64,000 bases of DNA from Streptomyces sp. JB150 (GCF_011193355.1 NZ_CP049780.1:445686-509685); one strand, 5' to 3'; positions 52,208 to 60,274 are shown, numbered from the stretch's first letter. The notes: generated by a model not told the origin, from the letters alone. Translations and numbers: made by a program.

Positions 52208-54577
52208 TCAGTCCGGCAGCACCAGTCTCCCCGTCTCCCCCGGATGCAGCCGTACCGCGCGGTCCGGGAGGCGGACGTCGATGGGGGTGGTGTCGGAGGC
52301 GGGCAGGGTAATCTCCAGCTGGGAGTGGCGCAGCCGCAGCCGCACCCCCCAGTTGCCCTGGTAGCGCAGGGAGAAGCCGTAGGTGGACAGCTCGGGGAGC
52401 GGGACGGGGTCCAGCCACAGGGCGCCCCGGCGGGTGGCGAGGCCGGTCAGCCCGCGCTGGACGAGGTCGAGGGTGCCGGCCATGGCCCCGAGGTGGATGC
52501 CCTCGCCGGTGGTGCCGCCCTGCACGTCGGCGATGTCGCCGCGCAGCGCCTCCTGGCAGAACTGCCAGGCCTCGGCGCGCCGGGCGCGGGCCAGCACCCA
52601 GCCGTGGACGAGCCCGCTGAGGGTGGAGCCGTGGCTGGTGCGGTGCAGGTAGTAGTCGACGGTGCGGTGCCAGGTCTCCTCGTCCAGGCGCAGCCCGAGC
52701 CGGTCGAACAGACCCTGGAGTTCGGGCGGCGAGAAGAGGTAGCCGAGCATGAGGACGTCGGCCTGCTTGGAGGCCTGGTAGCGGTTGACGGTGTCGCCCT
52801 CGGCCTCCAGGATCCGGTCGAGGCGGCGGATGTCGCCGTAGCGCCGGCGGTAGCCGGGCCAGTCGAGTTCGGCCAGCTCGCCGTAGCCCTCGAACTGGCT
52901 GATGACGCCCTCGTGGAAGGGCACGTGGAGGGTGCGGGAGACCTCCTCCCACCGGTCCAGTTCGGGGCGGTCCAGGCCGGTGCGCTCGGTGAGTTCGCGG
53001 CGGCGCGGCTCGGGCAGGATGGCCAGCAGTTCGAGGGTGCGGGTGAGCACCCAGGCGGCCATGACGTTGGTGTACGCGTTGTCGTCGAGGCCGGGCGTGG
53101 CGGCGCCGGGGTAGGCGTCGTGGTACTCGTCGGGGCCCATCACGCCCTTGATGCGGTGGCGTCCCAGGTGTTCGTCCCAGGTGGCCGCGTCCGCCCAGAA
53201 CCGGGCGATCTGGAGCAGCATCTCGGCGCCCTTGCTCTGCCGGAACTCGGTGTCGCCGCTGGCCTCGCAGTACTCCCACACGTTGTACGCGATCGCCGAG
53301 CCGACGTGGTACTGGAGGTGGGAGTGGTCCGGCAGCCAGCGGCCCGAGCGCGGGTTCAGGTGCAGCTGCTGAGTCTCCTCGCGGCCGTCGCTGCCGCTCT
53401 GCCACGGATACATCGCGCCCCGGCGGCCCGCGTCCCGCGCGGCGGTGCAGGCCTGTTCCAGCCGCCGGTGCCGGTAGTGCAGCAGGGCCCGGGAGACCTC
53501 GGGGAAGCGCAGGTTGAGATACGGCAGCACGAACAGCTCGTCCCAGAAGACGTGGCCGCGGTAGGCCTCCCCGTGCAGTCCGCGCGCCGGGACTCCGACG
53601 TCGAGGTCGGCAGTGTGCGGCGAGAGGGTCTGCAGGACGTGGAAGAGGTGCAGGCGCAGGATGCGGCCCGCCTCGCCCGGCACGTCCAGGTCGCCGCGGC
53701 GCCACAGCTGCGCCCAGGCGATCTCGTGGGTGGTGAGCAGTTCGTCGAAGCCGGGGGCCCGGCCGACCCGGGCGATCGCGGCGTGCAGCGGGTCGCTGAT
53801 CGCCGGGTCGCGGGAGGTGTGCAGGGCGATGGTCTTGTCGACGGTGGCCGGGATGCCGGGGGCGAGCCGCAGCCGGGCCCGCTGGGTGGTGCGCGGCCGG
53901 GCGTGCCGGATCGTGACGGGTCCCTCGGCGGTGAGCCGGGAGGCCATGCCGACGCGGATGTCGGAGGTGCGGGTGCGGCAGCGCAGCCACACGGTGTCGC
54001 CGGCGGCGGTGCCAGTGTGCGCGTGGGTGAGGTGCCGGCCGTCCAGGTCCCGGTAGCGGGGGACGCCCGCGTTGGTGACGCCGGCGTCGAGGGCGGCCTC
54101 GACGTGGAGCTCACCGCTGAAGCCGTGGGCGGTGAACTCGCTGCGCAGGGCCGCCAGGTGCGGATCACCCATGTGCACCATGCGCTGCTGGCGCACCGTC
54201 AGGGAGCGCCCGTTGCCCAGGCCGTAGCGGGTCAGGCGCTCCAGCACCCCCGAGTCCAGGTGGACGGTCTGGCGGTGTTCGAGCACGGTCGCGGTGTCGG
54301 GGGTGAGCCAGGGGCGGCCGCGCAGCCGGAACCGCAGCGGCAGCCAGTTCGGCAGGTTGACCAGGTCCTCGTTCTCGACGCTGCGCCCTGCCACATGGGA
54401 TGTCAGCCGGTTGTAGCAGCCCGCCACATAGGTGCCCGGGTAGTGGATGTCGTCCGCGACGCACTCGGGGAGTGCGCCGCGGGTGGCGAAATAGCCGTTG
54501 CCGAGCGTGCACAGCGACTCGCGCAGTCGCTCGTCGGCGGGCTCGTAGCCCTCGTACGTCCAGGTCCAGCCCGTCAC
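52208..54577 (-). CDS. GH65 glycoside phosphorylase (maltose/trehalose/kojibiose phosphorylase type)
   Basis: A 789-residue protein from GTG 54577. The N-terminal beta-sandwich starts TYEGYEPADERLRESLCTLG, then NGYFATRGALPE. The (alpha/alpha)6 catalytic domain holds GHVFWDELFVLPYLNLRFPE, HLQYHVGSAIAYNVWEYCEA and the catalytic acid in KGVMGPDEYHDAYPG (Glu). The phosphate pocket is HRTSHGSTLSGLVHGWVLAR. GH65 phosphorylases convert a disaccharide plus phosphate to glucose-1-P and a sugar. The start overlaps (GTGA) the stop of a degraded HAD-mutase gene that would have turned beta-glucose-1-P into glucose-6-P, and the RpiB-type gene follows. Confidence 0.92.
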   Translation of the reverse strand: MTGWTWTYEGYEPADERLRESLCTLGNGYFATRGALPECVADDIHYPGTYVAGCYNRLTSHVAGRSVENEDLVNLPNWLPLRFRLRGRPWLTPDTATVLEHRQTVHLDSGVLERLTRYGLGNGRSLTVRQQRMVHMGDPHLAALRSEFTAHGFSGELHVEAALDAGVTNAGVPRYRDLDGRHLTHAHTGTAAGDTVWLRCRTRTSDIRVGMASRLTAEGPVTIRHARPRTTQRARLRLAPGIPATVDKTIALHTSRDPAISDPLHAAIARVGRAPGFDELLTTHEIAWAQLWRRGDLDVPGEAGRILRLHLFHVLQTLSPHTADLDVGVPARGLHGEAYRGHVFWDELFVLPYLNLRFPEVSRALLHYRHRRLEQACTAARDAGRRGAMYPWQSGSDGREETQQLHLNPRSGRWLPDHSHLQYHVGSAIAYNVWEYCEASGDTEFRQSKGAEMLLQIARFWADAATWDEHLGRHRIKGVMGPDEYHDAYPGAATPGLDDNAYTNVMAAWVLTRTLELLAILPEPRRRELTERTGLDRPELDRWEEVSRTLHVPFHEGVISQFEGYGELAELDWPGYRRRYGDIRRLDRILEAEGDTVNRYQASKQADVLMLGYLFSPPELQGLFDRLGLRLDEETWHRTVDYYLHRTSHGSTLSGLVHGWVLARARRAEAWQFCQEALRGDIADVQGGTTGEGIHLGAMAGTLDLVQRGLTGLATRRGALWLDPVPLPELSTYGFSLRYQGNWGVRLRLRHSQLEITLPASDTTPIDVRLPDRAVRLHPGETGRLVLPD

Positions 54578-54690
54578 TTCGGTGCTCCTCCCGCGTGCGG
54601 CGCGCCGACCCCGTCGAGGACGACGGTGTCGGCGCCGTGCGGCAGCAGTCTCTCCCCGAGGGCGGGTCCGGCCGTGCGGTCCACGCCGGT
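54574..54690 (-). pseudogene. 3' end of a HAD-superfamily beta-phosphoglucomutase-like gene
   Basis: Only about 39 codons remain: GVDRTAGPALGERLLPHGAD then TVVLDGVGAPHAGGAPK, with the GVDR/LRxHGADxVV end of HAD phosphatases of the beta-phosphoglucomutase group. The stop (54574-54576) still overlaps the GTG start of the GH65 gene, the arrangement expected for an intact mutase-phosphorylase operon. No nucleophile, cap or other HAD motif is left; the upstream part is replaced by non-HAD sequence between 54691 and the DUF5519 stop. Confidence 0.5.
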
Positions 54691-54721
54691 CACGGGGTGA
54701 AGCGGCGGATCTCCCGGCGGG

Positions 54722-55126
54722 TCAGCGGGGCGCGGCGGCGGCCGCCCCCTCGCGCGGGAGGACGGTGACCCGGTGCAGGTTGCAGCCGCCGGGCGGCAGG
54801 TCCTCCGGGGCGGGTCCGCCCTGGTGGGCCTTGAGGGCGACACTGACCAGGGTCTGGAGCAGGTCGACGTCCGTGTCGCAGTCCAGGTGGACGGTCACCC
54901 ACCGGGAGCCGGGCAGCAGGCGTATCGCCGTCGACTCCGCGAGGTCGGCGGCGAAGCGCCGCAGGGCCCGGCTGGTGAGGTGGAGGTCCACGTCGCGGTC
55001 GGAATGGAAGTGGACGATCTCGCTGTGGGCGGTGCGAAGTGCCCGCCCGGTGCCGCAACTGGCCGGTGCCGCCGTGAGGTCGGGCCAGGCCTCGAGTTGC
55101 CGCAGGGCGCGCTGGGCCAGAGTCAT
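54722..55126 (-). CDS. DUF5519/luciferase-domain protein
   Basis: A 134-residue protein starting at ATG 55126 (MTLAQRALRQLEAWPDLTAA). It shows the small 'luciferase family' fold: SEIVHFHSDRDVDLHLTSRA with a conserved HFH motif, RFAADLAESTAIRLLPGSRW, VTVHLDCDTDVDLLQTLVSV and a Pro/Gly-rich tail. Despite the name, members are not shown to make light; the function is unknown. It is upstream of the degraded HAD gene and the GH65 gene on the same strand, and so may head or precede that operon. Confidence 0.75.
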   Translation of the reverse strand: MTLAQRALRQLEAWPDLTAAPASCGTGRALRTAHSEIVHFHSDRDVDLHLTSRALRRFAADLAESTAIRLLPGSRWVTVHLDCDTDVDLLQTLVSVALKAHQGGPAPEDLPPGGCNLHRVTVLPREGAAAAAPR

Positions 55127-55220
55127 GGCCCTATCGTCACTCTCTCACCGCGCTGATACCAGAGGTTGCGCGTTTCGTAACCCAGGCGTGAGGTTCGCCG
55201 AGGGTCACGACGCTCCGGGC

Positions 55221-56189
55221 TCAGGCGGGCAGCCGCCGGTCCGGGGCCGGTGCGCGGCGGGCGGCCAGGGCGGACAGGTGCGCCTGGATGTACGGCACGG
55301 CCACCAGCGGGAGTTCGCCGTCCACGAAGGCGGGCTGCACATTGACCTCGAAGACCACGCCGCCGTTCTCGATCGCCAGGTCGACGCCGGCGAACGGCAG
55401 CCCGACCGAGGCGGTGGCGGCGACGGCCAGCCGGCCCAGCGGCGCGGGCAGATCGGCGGGGGCGATGTGCACCGGGGTGGCGCCCTGGCAGGTGTTGCAC
55501 GGGGTGTCGGGTTCGGGCTGGATGTGCTCGCGGGCGTGGATCACCCGGCCGTGCAGCACGAACACCCGGAACTGGTGGCGGCGGCCGTCGGGCCGGAAGT
55601 TGCCGGCGTCGCGGGACAGCAGCCAGTCGGTGTCGCGCTCGGCGTAGTAGGCGGCGGCGTGCTCCAGTTGCTCCTCGGTGGTGATGTGGAAAGTGTCGTC
55701 GCCGCCGGTGCCGATCACGGGCCGGGCCCAGGTGTCGCGGCCCAGCTTGTCGAAGGCGGCGGCGGCCTCGTGCGGCGCGGGCCGGGACAGGACGACGGTC
55801 TCCATGTGGGCGATGCCGTCGCGGCGGAAGCGCTCCACGGTGCGGTCCTTCTCGGTCGCTGTGCGCCAGGCGGCACTTCCGGTGCCGAGGGTGACCACGT
55901 CGTGCTCGCGCAGCAGCCGCTGGAAGGCGGCCAGGGCGCGGCGGCGGTGCGGCGGGATCTCGTAGAGCACGACGATGTCGGGCACGACGTCGAGGCGTTC
56001 CGCGGGCACCCGCAGCCGTAACCGGTCACCGGCGCGGGCGGCGCGGCCGGATCCGCCGTCGGCGAAGTGCCGGGAGTCGATCCGCACCGGCGGGGCGCCG
56101 GTGAGCAGTTCCACGGCCCGGGCCAGGTAGTCGGCGCAGCCCTCGGGTGAGGTGGGGTCGGCGATCAGGGCGATGCACGGTCGGGACAC
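55221..56189 (-). CDS. ATP-grasp ligase-like protein (RimK-type)
   Basis: A 322-residue protein; GTG 56189 has GGAGG 6 bases upstream, while the longer frame is noise. The N-terminal part (RPCIALIADPTSPEGCADYL) is a pre-ATP-grasp fold. The ATP-grasp region follows with TATEKDRTVERFRRDGIAHM, TWARPVIGTGGDDTFHITTE, the nucleotide lid HQFRVFVLHGRVIHAREHIQ and the metal site VGLPFAGVDLAIENGGVVFE then VNVQPAF. Such enzymes join an amino or hydroxyl group to a carboxylate using ATP. The C-terminal part has a Cys pair, CNTCQGATPVHIAPADL, that is unusual and could bind metal or be modified. No precursor-peptide gene was found beside it. Confidence 0.75.
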   Translation of the reverse strand: MSRPCIALIADPTSPEGCADYLARAVELLTGAPPVRIDSRHFADGGSGRAARAGDRLRLRVPAERLDVVPDIVVLYEIPPHRRRALAAFQRLLREHDVVTLGTGSAAWRTATEKDRTVERFRRDGIAHMETVVLSRPAPHEAAAAFDKLGRDTWARPVIGTGGDDTFHITTEEQLEHAAAYYAERDTDWLLSRDAGNFRPDGRRHQFRVFVLHGRVIHAREHIQPEPDTPCNTCQGATPVHIAPADLPAPLGRLAVAATASVGLPFAGVDLAIENGGVVFEVNVQPAFVDGELPLVAVPYIQAHLSALAARRAPAPDRRLPA

Positions 56190-56722
56190 GGCGGCCTCCA
56201 GTGGTTCTCCAAGCGCACGGTGCCGCGCGCACTCGGTCGCGGCCCGAGCGAACTCACGGGGTGGTGTCTGGGGTGCGGCGGTCGGCGGCCCGTCGCTGCC
56301 GGCTGCTCCGCCCGAACCATCGGGCCGGTACGGAGGCGTGCCGCCACACTGTAGGCGCCCGGCGAACACCCCGGACAGGGCGCATGCGTGGGCGGCCGCC
56401 TGCTCCGGGCTCTGCGCCGTACGCAACCGTGTGTGCGCCGTCCCACGCCTTGGGCCGGTTCAGGCCACGGCGACCGGTCGTCCCGGGCGGGCCGCGTCAC
56501 GGTCGCGCGGGGCAACACCACTGTCACGTCCGGCCGTTCGGCGGGGCGGCGCCCGGGGCGGGGCGCGCAGGCTCGGTGGGTGCGGGGCCGATGACGGGAC
56601 CGGTGGGGTGCGCGCTGTCCGGTGAGTGCGCGCCCGGCTGCCCCGAACGGGCCAGCGCGGGCGGTGCCCCGGCGGCGAGGGGGTACGGATAGCGCACCCC
56701 GTACCGAGCGAGGAGACCGAAC
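56190..56722. other. Gene-free region between the ATP-grasp and DUF6069 genes
   Basis: About 530 bp with no credible gene. I looked for a short precursor peptide to serve the ATP-grasp enzyme and saw none with a good ribosome site. Sequence is GC-rich with no clear operator. Confidence 0.4.
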
Positions 56723-57226
56723 GTGCAGCCCTCGAACCAGCCCTACGGTCCGCAGCAGACGCCGTACGGCGGTGGCCCCGCCACGGCGGCCCCGCCGCCG
56801 CCCGCGCCCCGGCTCGACGCCGTCCGGCTGTGGGCCGGCGGGGTCATGACCGCCGGGGTCGCGGGACTCACCACCGTGGCCGCCGTGCTGCTGGTGCGCG
56901 GGACCCTCGCCATTCCGGTGTTCGCCCCGCGGGGCGCCGGCGCGACGGGTGACGCGTCGACCGGACTGCTGGTGGCCGGTGCGGCGGTTGCCGCGCTCGC
57001 CGCGACGGCGCTGCTGCATCTGCTGATCCTCAGCACCCCGCAGCCGGCCCGGTTCTTCGGCTGGATCATCGCGCTGGTCACGATGGCGATGACGCTGCTC
57101 CCGTTCCGTACGGGGGCGCCGATGGACGCCAAGGTGGGCAGCGCGGTGGTGTACCTGGCGACGGGCGCGGCCATCGGGTCCCTGCTGTCGGCGGTCGCCC
57201 GGGGGGCCACCCGGCGTGCCGCCTGA
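56723..57226 (+). CDS. DUF6069-like four-TM membrane protein
   Basis: A 167-residue protein from GTG 56723 (AGGAGACCGAAC ribosome site). A Pro/Gln/Tyr-rich tail (NQPYGPQQTPYGGGPATAAP) leads to four TM helices: VMTAGVAGLTTVAAVLLVRG (~41-60), LVAGAAVAALAATALLHLLI, FFGWIIALVTMAMTLLPF and SAVVYLATGAAIGSLLSAVA. The family is uncharacterised in actinomycetes. Its stop overlaps the start of the truncated chloride-channel gene by 11 bp, so the two were once co-transcribed. Confidence 0.75.
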   Translation: MQPSNQPYGPQQTPYGGGPATAAPPPPAPRLDAVRLWAGGVMTAGVAGLTTVAAVLLVRGTLAIPVFAPRGAGATGDASTGLLVAGAAVAALAATALLHLLILSTPQPARFFGWIIALVTMAMTLLPFRTGAPMDAKVGSAVVYLATGAAIGSLLSAVARGATRRAA

Positions 57227-58103
57227 GGCATCACCCGGCGCGTCCCCGGGCGGGTCACCCGACGGACGGCCGGGACGGCGTGATGGGTCACCCGACGGAC
57301 CGCCCGGTGGGTCACCTGACGGACGGCCCCGCGGGTCGCCCGGTGCACCGCCCCGCGCCGGGGCGGCGGGAGCGGTCGCGACGGCGGGAGCGGTCGCGGC
57401 GGCGGGAGCGGTCGCGGCGGCCGAGCCCGCCCTGGCGGCGGTGCTGCGCACACGCGGCTACGCCCGGCTGCTGATGTTCAGCGTGGTGCGGGGCGTGCCC
57501 GTCACGGTGGCCTGCTTCTTCTTCGTCGGCTTCCAGCACACACTCCAGCAGTGGGTGTGGGAGGCGCTGCCCGAGGCCGCCGGGTACGGCGCTCCACCGT
57601 GGTGGTGGCCGCTGCCCGCCCTGTTCCTGGCCGGACTCGTCCTGGCGCCGATCGTGACGCGGATGCCGGGCGGCGGAGGCCATGTGCCGGTGCACGGCCT
57701 CGGCGGGGCGCCGGCCGGGCCGCGGGAGGTGCCCGGGGTCGTCCTGACGGCGCTCGCCACCCTGCCGCTGGGCGTGGTGCTCGGTCCGGAGGCACCGCTG
57801 ATGGCGGTGGGCAGCGGACTCGCGCTGCTCGCGCTGCGGCACCCCGGGGCGGCTTCGGATCCGCGGGCCGTGGCCATCGTGGGCACCGCAGGTTCCACCG
57901 CGGCCGTCTCCCCCATCCTCGGCGGACCGCTGGTGGCGGCCGTACTGGTCGTCGAGGCGGCCGGACTCGGCGGCACCCGGCTCGTGCTCCTGCTGCTCCC
58001 CCGCCTGCTCGCCGGCGCCACGGGCGCCCTGGTGTTCACCGGCTTCGGCCGCTGGACCGGCCTGGACATCGGCGGCCTCCCAATCGCCAGGTCCTCGCCG
58101 TAG
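57216..58103 (+). pseudogene. ClC-type chloride channel, truncated after the first half, with a repeat-expanded N-terminus
   Basis: The recognisable ClC part begins around LRTRGYARLLMFSVVRGVPV, with the pore motif GVVLGPEAPLMAVGSGLALL, TAGSTAAVSPILGGPLVAAV and ATGALVFTGFGRWTGLDIGG. It then stops at about 58084, where ClC proteins normally continue for ~130 residues with further helices. The last residues (LPIARSSP) come from the neighbouring heme-gene fragment read in reverse. The first 60 residues are not ClC-like; they are encoded by tandem repeats (GGSPDGRP and AGAVAAA). Without the second half it cannot form a pore. It overlaps the DUF6069 gene by 11 bp. Confidence 0.6.
57250..57418 (+). 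repeat. Tandem repeats in the 5' end of the truncated channel gene
   Basis: Two repeat families. GGGTCACC(C/T)GACGGAC recurs three times between 57252 and 57323. An 18-bp unit GGCGGGAGCGGTCGCGRC occurs three times in a row at 57365-57418. Both are in frame and produce the Gly/Pro- and Ala/Val-rich N-terminus. Confidence 0.75.
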
Positions 58104-58279
58104 TCCGGCGGGTGGGAGGAGATCCACGCGGACGAGTGGGATGTCCCGCTCATGTCGACGCCGATGCACGGGGTGGGCTGTTCGCCGTCGCCGTTGTCGA
58201 CGCACAGGGCGACGTAGACGCCCTTGTCCCTGTCGTACCCGGAGCCGGTGATCTTGAGGGTCTGGTCCTCGGTGGCGTT
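58085..58279 (-). pseudogene. htaA: HtaA-type heme-binding protein fragment
   Basis: On the minus strand the segment reads NATEDQTLKITGSGYDRDKG, VYVALCVDNGDGEQPTPCIG and VDMSGTSHSSAWISSHPPDY, ending GEDLA. This is the N-terminal repeat type of secreted heme-binding HtaA proteins in actinomycetes (heme uptake from host or environment). The fragment has no start, no signal peptide and no C-terminus. It is joined directly to the chloride-channel gene on one side and to the HmuT fragment on the other, so the rest was deleted. Confidence 0.55.
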
Positions 58280-58640
58280 CCTCTACATGCGGGGCAGCGC
58301 GGCCGTTCACCTGATGGGCGGCAAGGATTCCGGCGCCGACTCCCTGATCGCGGCGGCGGGAGCGGTGGACGCCCGGGTCGAGGCGGGACTGGACAAGCCG
58401 TTCACCCCGCTGACCAGCGAAGCCCTGGTGAAGGCCCAGCCGGACGTGATCCTGATGATGAGCAAGGGCCTTGAGTCGGTCGGCGGGGTCGACGGCCTGC
58501 TGCAGGTGCCGGGCGTCCGCGAGACCCCGGCCGGGGCGGCACGCCGGATCGTCGCCCTGGAGGACGGGGTGCTGCTCGGCTTCGGGCCGCGCACACCTCT
58601 GGTCATCGACATCCTGGTGGACCGGATCCACCGCACCTGA
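58272..58640 (+). pseudogene. hmuT: HmuT-type heme ABC transporter substrate-binding protein, C-terminal half
   Basis: Open from GTG 58272 for 122 codons: VAFLYMRGSAAVHLMGGKDS, GADSLIAAAGAVDARVEAGL, FTPLTSEALVKAQPDVILMM and GVDGLLQVPGVRETPAGAAR, ending in VIDILVDRIHRT. This is the second lobe of a heme-binding periplasmic protein (HmuT). The signal sequence and first lobe, which bind heme with it, are missing. In intact loci hmuT is followed by hmuU and hmuV (permease and ATPase), but here the next gene is an unrelated small secreted protein. Non-functional. Confidence 0.65.
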
Positions 58641-58690
58641 CCCGGCTTCCCGTGACCGGTGCGGTGGATCCCCGCTGCCTCAGCGGTTGT

Positions 58691-58891
58691 TCACCTTCCG
58701 GTGACGCCGGCAGGAAGGAGCGTGCTGGGCGAGGCGACCGGATGCCCCAGTTCGAGGGATCCGAATAGGGCGTCCAGCAGCGGCACGCCCGGCGCGCCGG
58801 AGGACGGGGCAGCAGGTGCCGCCTGGGCGGCGGGAGCGGCGGCGAGCAGGGCGACGGCCAGGACGGACACACAGGCGATTTTCCTGATCAT
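58691..58891 (-). CDS. Small secreted protein of unknown function (66 residues)
   Basis: An ATG start at 58891 and a clear Sec signal (MIRKIACVSVLAVALLAAAP, then AAQA-A at ~24). The mature part is short, about 40 residues: GAPGVPLLDALFGSLELGHP then VASPSTLLPAGVTGR. It contains no Cys and resembles no family I recognise. The pattern of a small secreted peptide in Streptomyces could be a signalling, adhesion or chaperone role. The ribosome site is weak. It sits downstream of and convergent with the hmuT fragment. Confidence 0.55.
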   Translation of the reverse strand: MIRKIACVSVLAVALLAAAPAAQAAPAAPSSGAPGVPLLDALFGSLELGHPVASPSTLLPAGVTGR

Positions 58892-59012
58892 GTCCGGCCC
58901 GACGACCGCCGCTCACCCGGGGATACGCCCACCGTCCCGTGCGCCCGCCCCAGGTCACCCGCCCGGAAGACAGCCTGCGCCCCGCCGCCGTGGAAGCCGG
59001 GCACGCGAGGTC

Positions 59013-59849
59013 TCACGCCCCTTTACGCAGGCGTTCACTGATCTGCCTGCCGAGAGCGGGTGTGACGTGACCGGAAGGGAGCTCCACGCCGAGCGACAGG
59101 GCGAGGTCCGCCGCGTAGAGGTCGACGGCCGATTCGGTGAGGTCCGCCAGGTTGGCCGCCGCTTCCCGGCCACGGCGCCGGCCGACGAGCAGGAGAGCGG
59201 CACCGGCCAGGGCGGCGGGCCACCACTGCGTGCTCAGGCAGAGGTAGAGCAGGCCCCAGCCGCTCTGCGACGAAGCACCGGTCAGGGCATCGCGTGCGGT
59301 GATCAGGTCGTTGCGGCAGTTGTCCGGCAGGAGGACCCACAACCGGGGCCAGGCGAAGGGGAAGTCGAGCCCGTACTGGCCGTGGACGCGGACCCCCACG
59401 GCCCGTAGCCGGTCACCGATCCACGTCGGTCTGTCCGGCATGGTCAGCGCGATGGCGTTGCGGGCTTGGGCGAGCGCGGCACGATCGGCGCCGGCAACGT
59501 TCCTCCACCGGTCGCGGCGCCGGCGGACGAACCGGTCGGTCAGCCATGCCGGGCCCGACATCAGCCACACCCACTCCACCACGGCGCCGAGCCCGCGCGC
59601 CAGCAGTCCGACGGCCGCTCCCGCCCCGAGGACCGCGACGGCCAGCAGGACGGCCGACACCGGGCGATGGTCGTAGTGAGCCGTGAAGTCCTCGGCGGCC
59701 TGGACCAGCCGCCGCCAGTCGAGGGCGTCGCGGTGGCCCAGCACGGAACCCGCCGCGGTGAGAGCGGTGAAGAGCGCGCCCGGCAGGGCGAGCAGGCTCA
59801 CCCAGCGTTCGGCGAGCTTCTTGCCCAGTTCGGACAGAAAGGCGTTCAT
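59013..59849 (-). CDS. Membrane protein of the CHAT-locus operon
   Basis: A 278-residue protein from ATG 59849 (MNAFLSELGKKLAERWVSLL). TM helices: WVSLLALPGALFTALTAAGS (~16-36), VSAVLLAVAVLGAGAAVGLL (~63-82), then a large cytoplasmic-facing stretch (SGPAWLTDRFVRRRRDRWRN) and a C-terminal TM (TQWWPAALAGAALLLVGRRR, ~209-228) with a soluble tail. It resembles the integral-membrane components found beside CHAT and vWA-MoxR-type conflict systems, but I cannot name a family. Its start overlaps the stop of the upstream small Cys protein gene (ATGA), so translation is coupled. It probably anchors or transmits the signal of that system. Confidence 0.7.
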   Translation of the reverse strand: MNAFLSELGKKLAERWVSLLALPGALFTALTAAGSVLGHRDALDWRRLVQAAEDFTAHYDHRPVSAVLLAVAVLGAGAAVGLLARGLGAVVEWVWLMSGPAWLTDRFVRRRRDRWRNVAGADRAALAQARNAIALTMPDRPTWIGDRLRAVGVRVHGQYGLDFPFAWPRLWVLLPDNCRNDLITARDALTGASSQSGWGLLYLCLSTQWWPAALAGAALLLVGRRRGREAAANLADLTESAVDLYAADLALSLGVELPSGHVTPALGRQISERLRKGA

Positions 59850-60175
59850 CGGAAGGACATGGGTTCGTCGAACACGAGGCATTCGGGCAGCGGGCCGCCC
59901 GGCTCGCGGACCGCCGTGCGCGAGCAGTGCCGACCCGGACAGATGTAGGTTCCGGGCGGTGGCGGCGCGGGCTCCTGGCCGGGGACCGGGGCGTATCCTC
60001 GTGGCCGCACCGGCAGGCCCAGGTGCCCATAGACCACTTCGACGACGGCCGTCACCGGCCGCGTACCGTCTCGCACGTCGTCCAGGACACGGGCCAGTTC
60101 CGGCCCCCACCCCTCCTCGATCGCCCGCGCACGCGCCTCCGGCAGGCGACCGCAGACCCACTCGAGCTCATCCAC
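59846..60175 (-). CDS. Small Cys-rich CHAT-locus partner (CATRA-associated-like)
   Basis: A 109-residue protein from GTG 60175. The N-terminal half is helical (MDELEWVCGRLPEARARAIE, ARVLDDVRDGTRPVTAVVEV). The C-terminus has a zinc-ribbon-like cluster, CPGRHC then an R...GGPLPEC...M pattern (~76-105), with three Cys visible there and one at residue 8. The stop overlaps the next ATG (ATGA), linking it to the membrane protein. Small proteins of this look occur beside CHAT/caspase-TPR conflict effectors in actinomycetes, where they may act as regulators or adaptors. The family assignment is inference from layout, not from a motif I am certain of. Confidence 0.55.
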   Translation of the reverse strand: MDELEWVCGRLPEARARAIEEGWGPELARVLDDVRDGTRPVTAVVEVVYGHLGLPVRPRGYAPVPGQEPAPPPPGTYICPGRHCSRTAVREPGGPLPECLVFDEPMSFR

Positions 60176-60209
60176 CGATTCCCCTCCCCCACGTGCCTTC
60201 TGTCGAATA

Positions 60210-60234
60210 GTCTCATTCGTCTACCGAGTGAGTC
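60210..60234. promoter_or_regulatory. Imperfect inverted repeat in the CHAT-locus divergent promoter
   Basis: GTCTCATTCG, 5 bases, CGAGTGAGTC: two mismatches in 10-bp arms, midway in the 99-bp gap between the divergent starts at 60175 and 60275. A regulator bound here could control both directions. Confidence 0.4.
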
Positions 60235-60274
60235 ATGAGTTCGGCGGCATTCCACGCAGCCGCTTGGGGGGACA

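Noticed and set aside
56190..56722. A precursor peptide gene for the ATP-grasp enzyme
   Set aside because: No small ORF with a good ribosome site or repeated Asp/Glu or Ser/Thr core was found in the gap.
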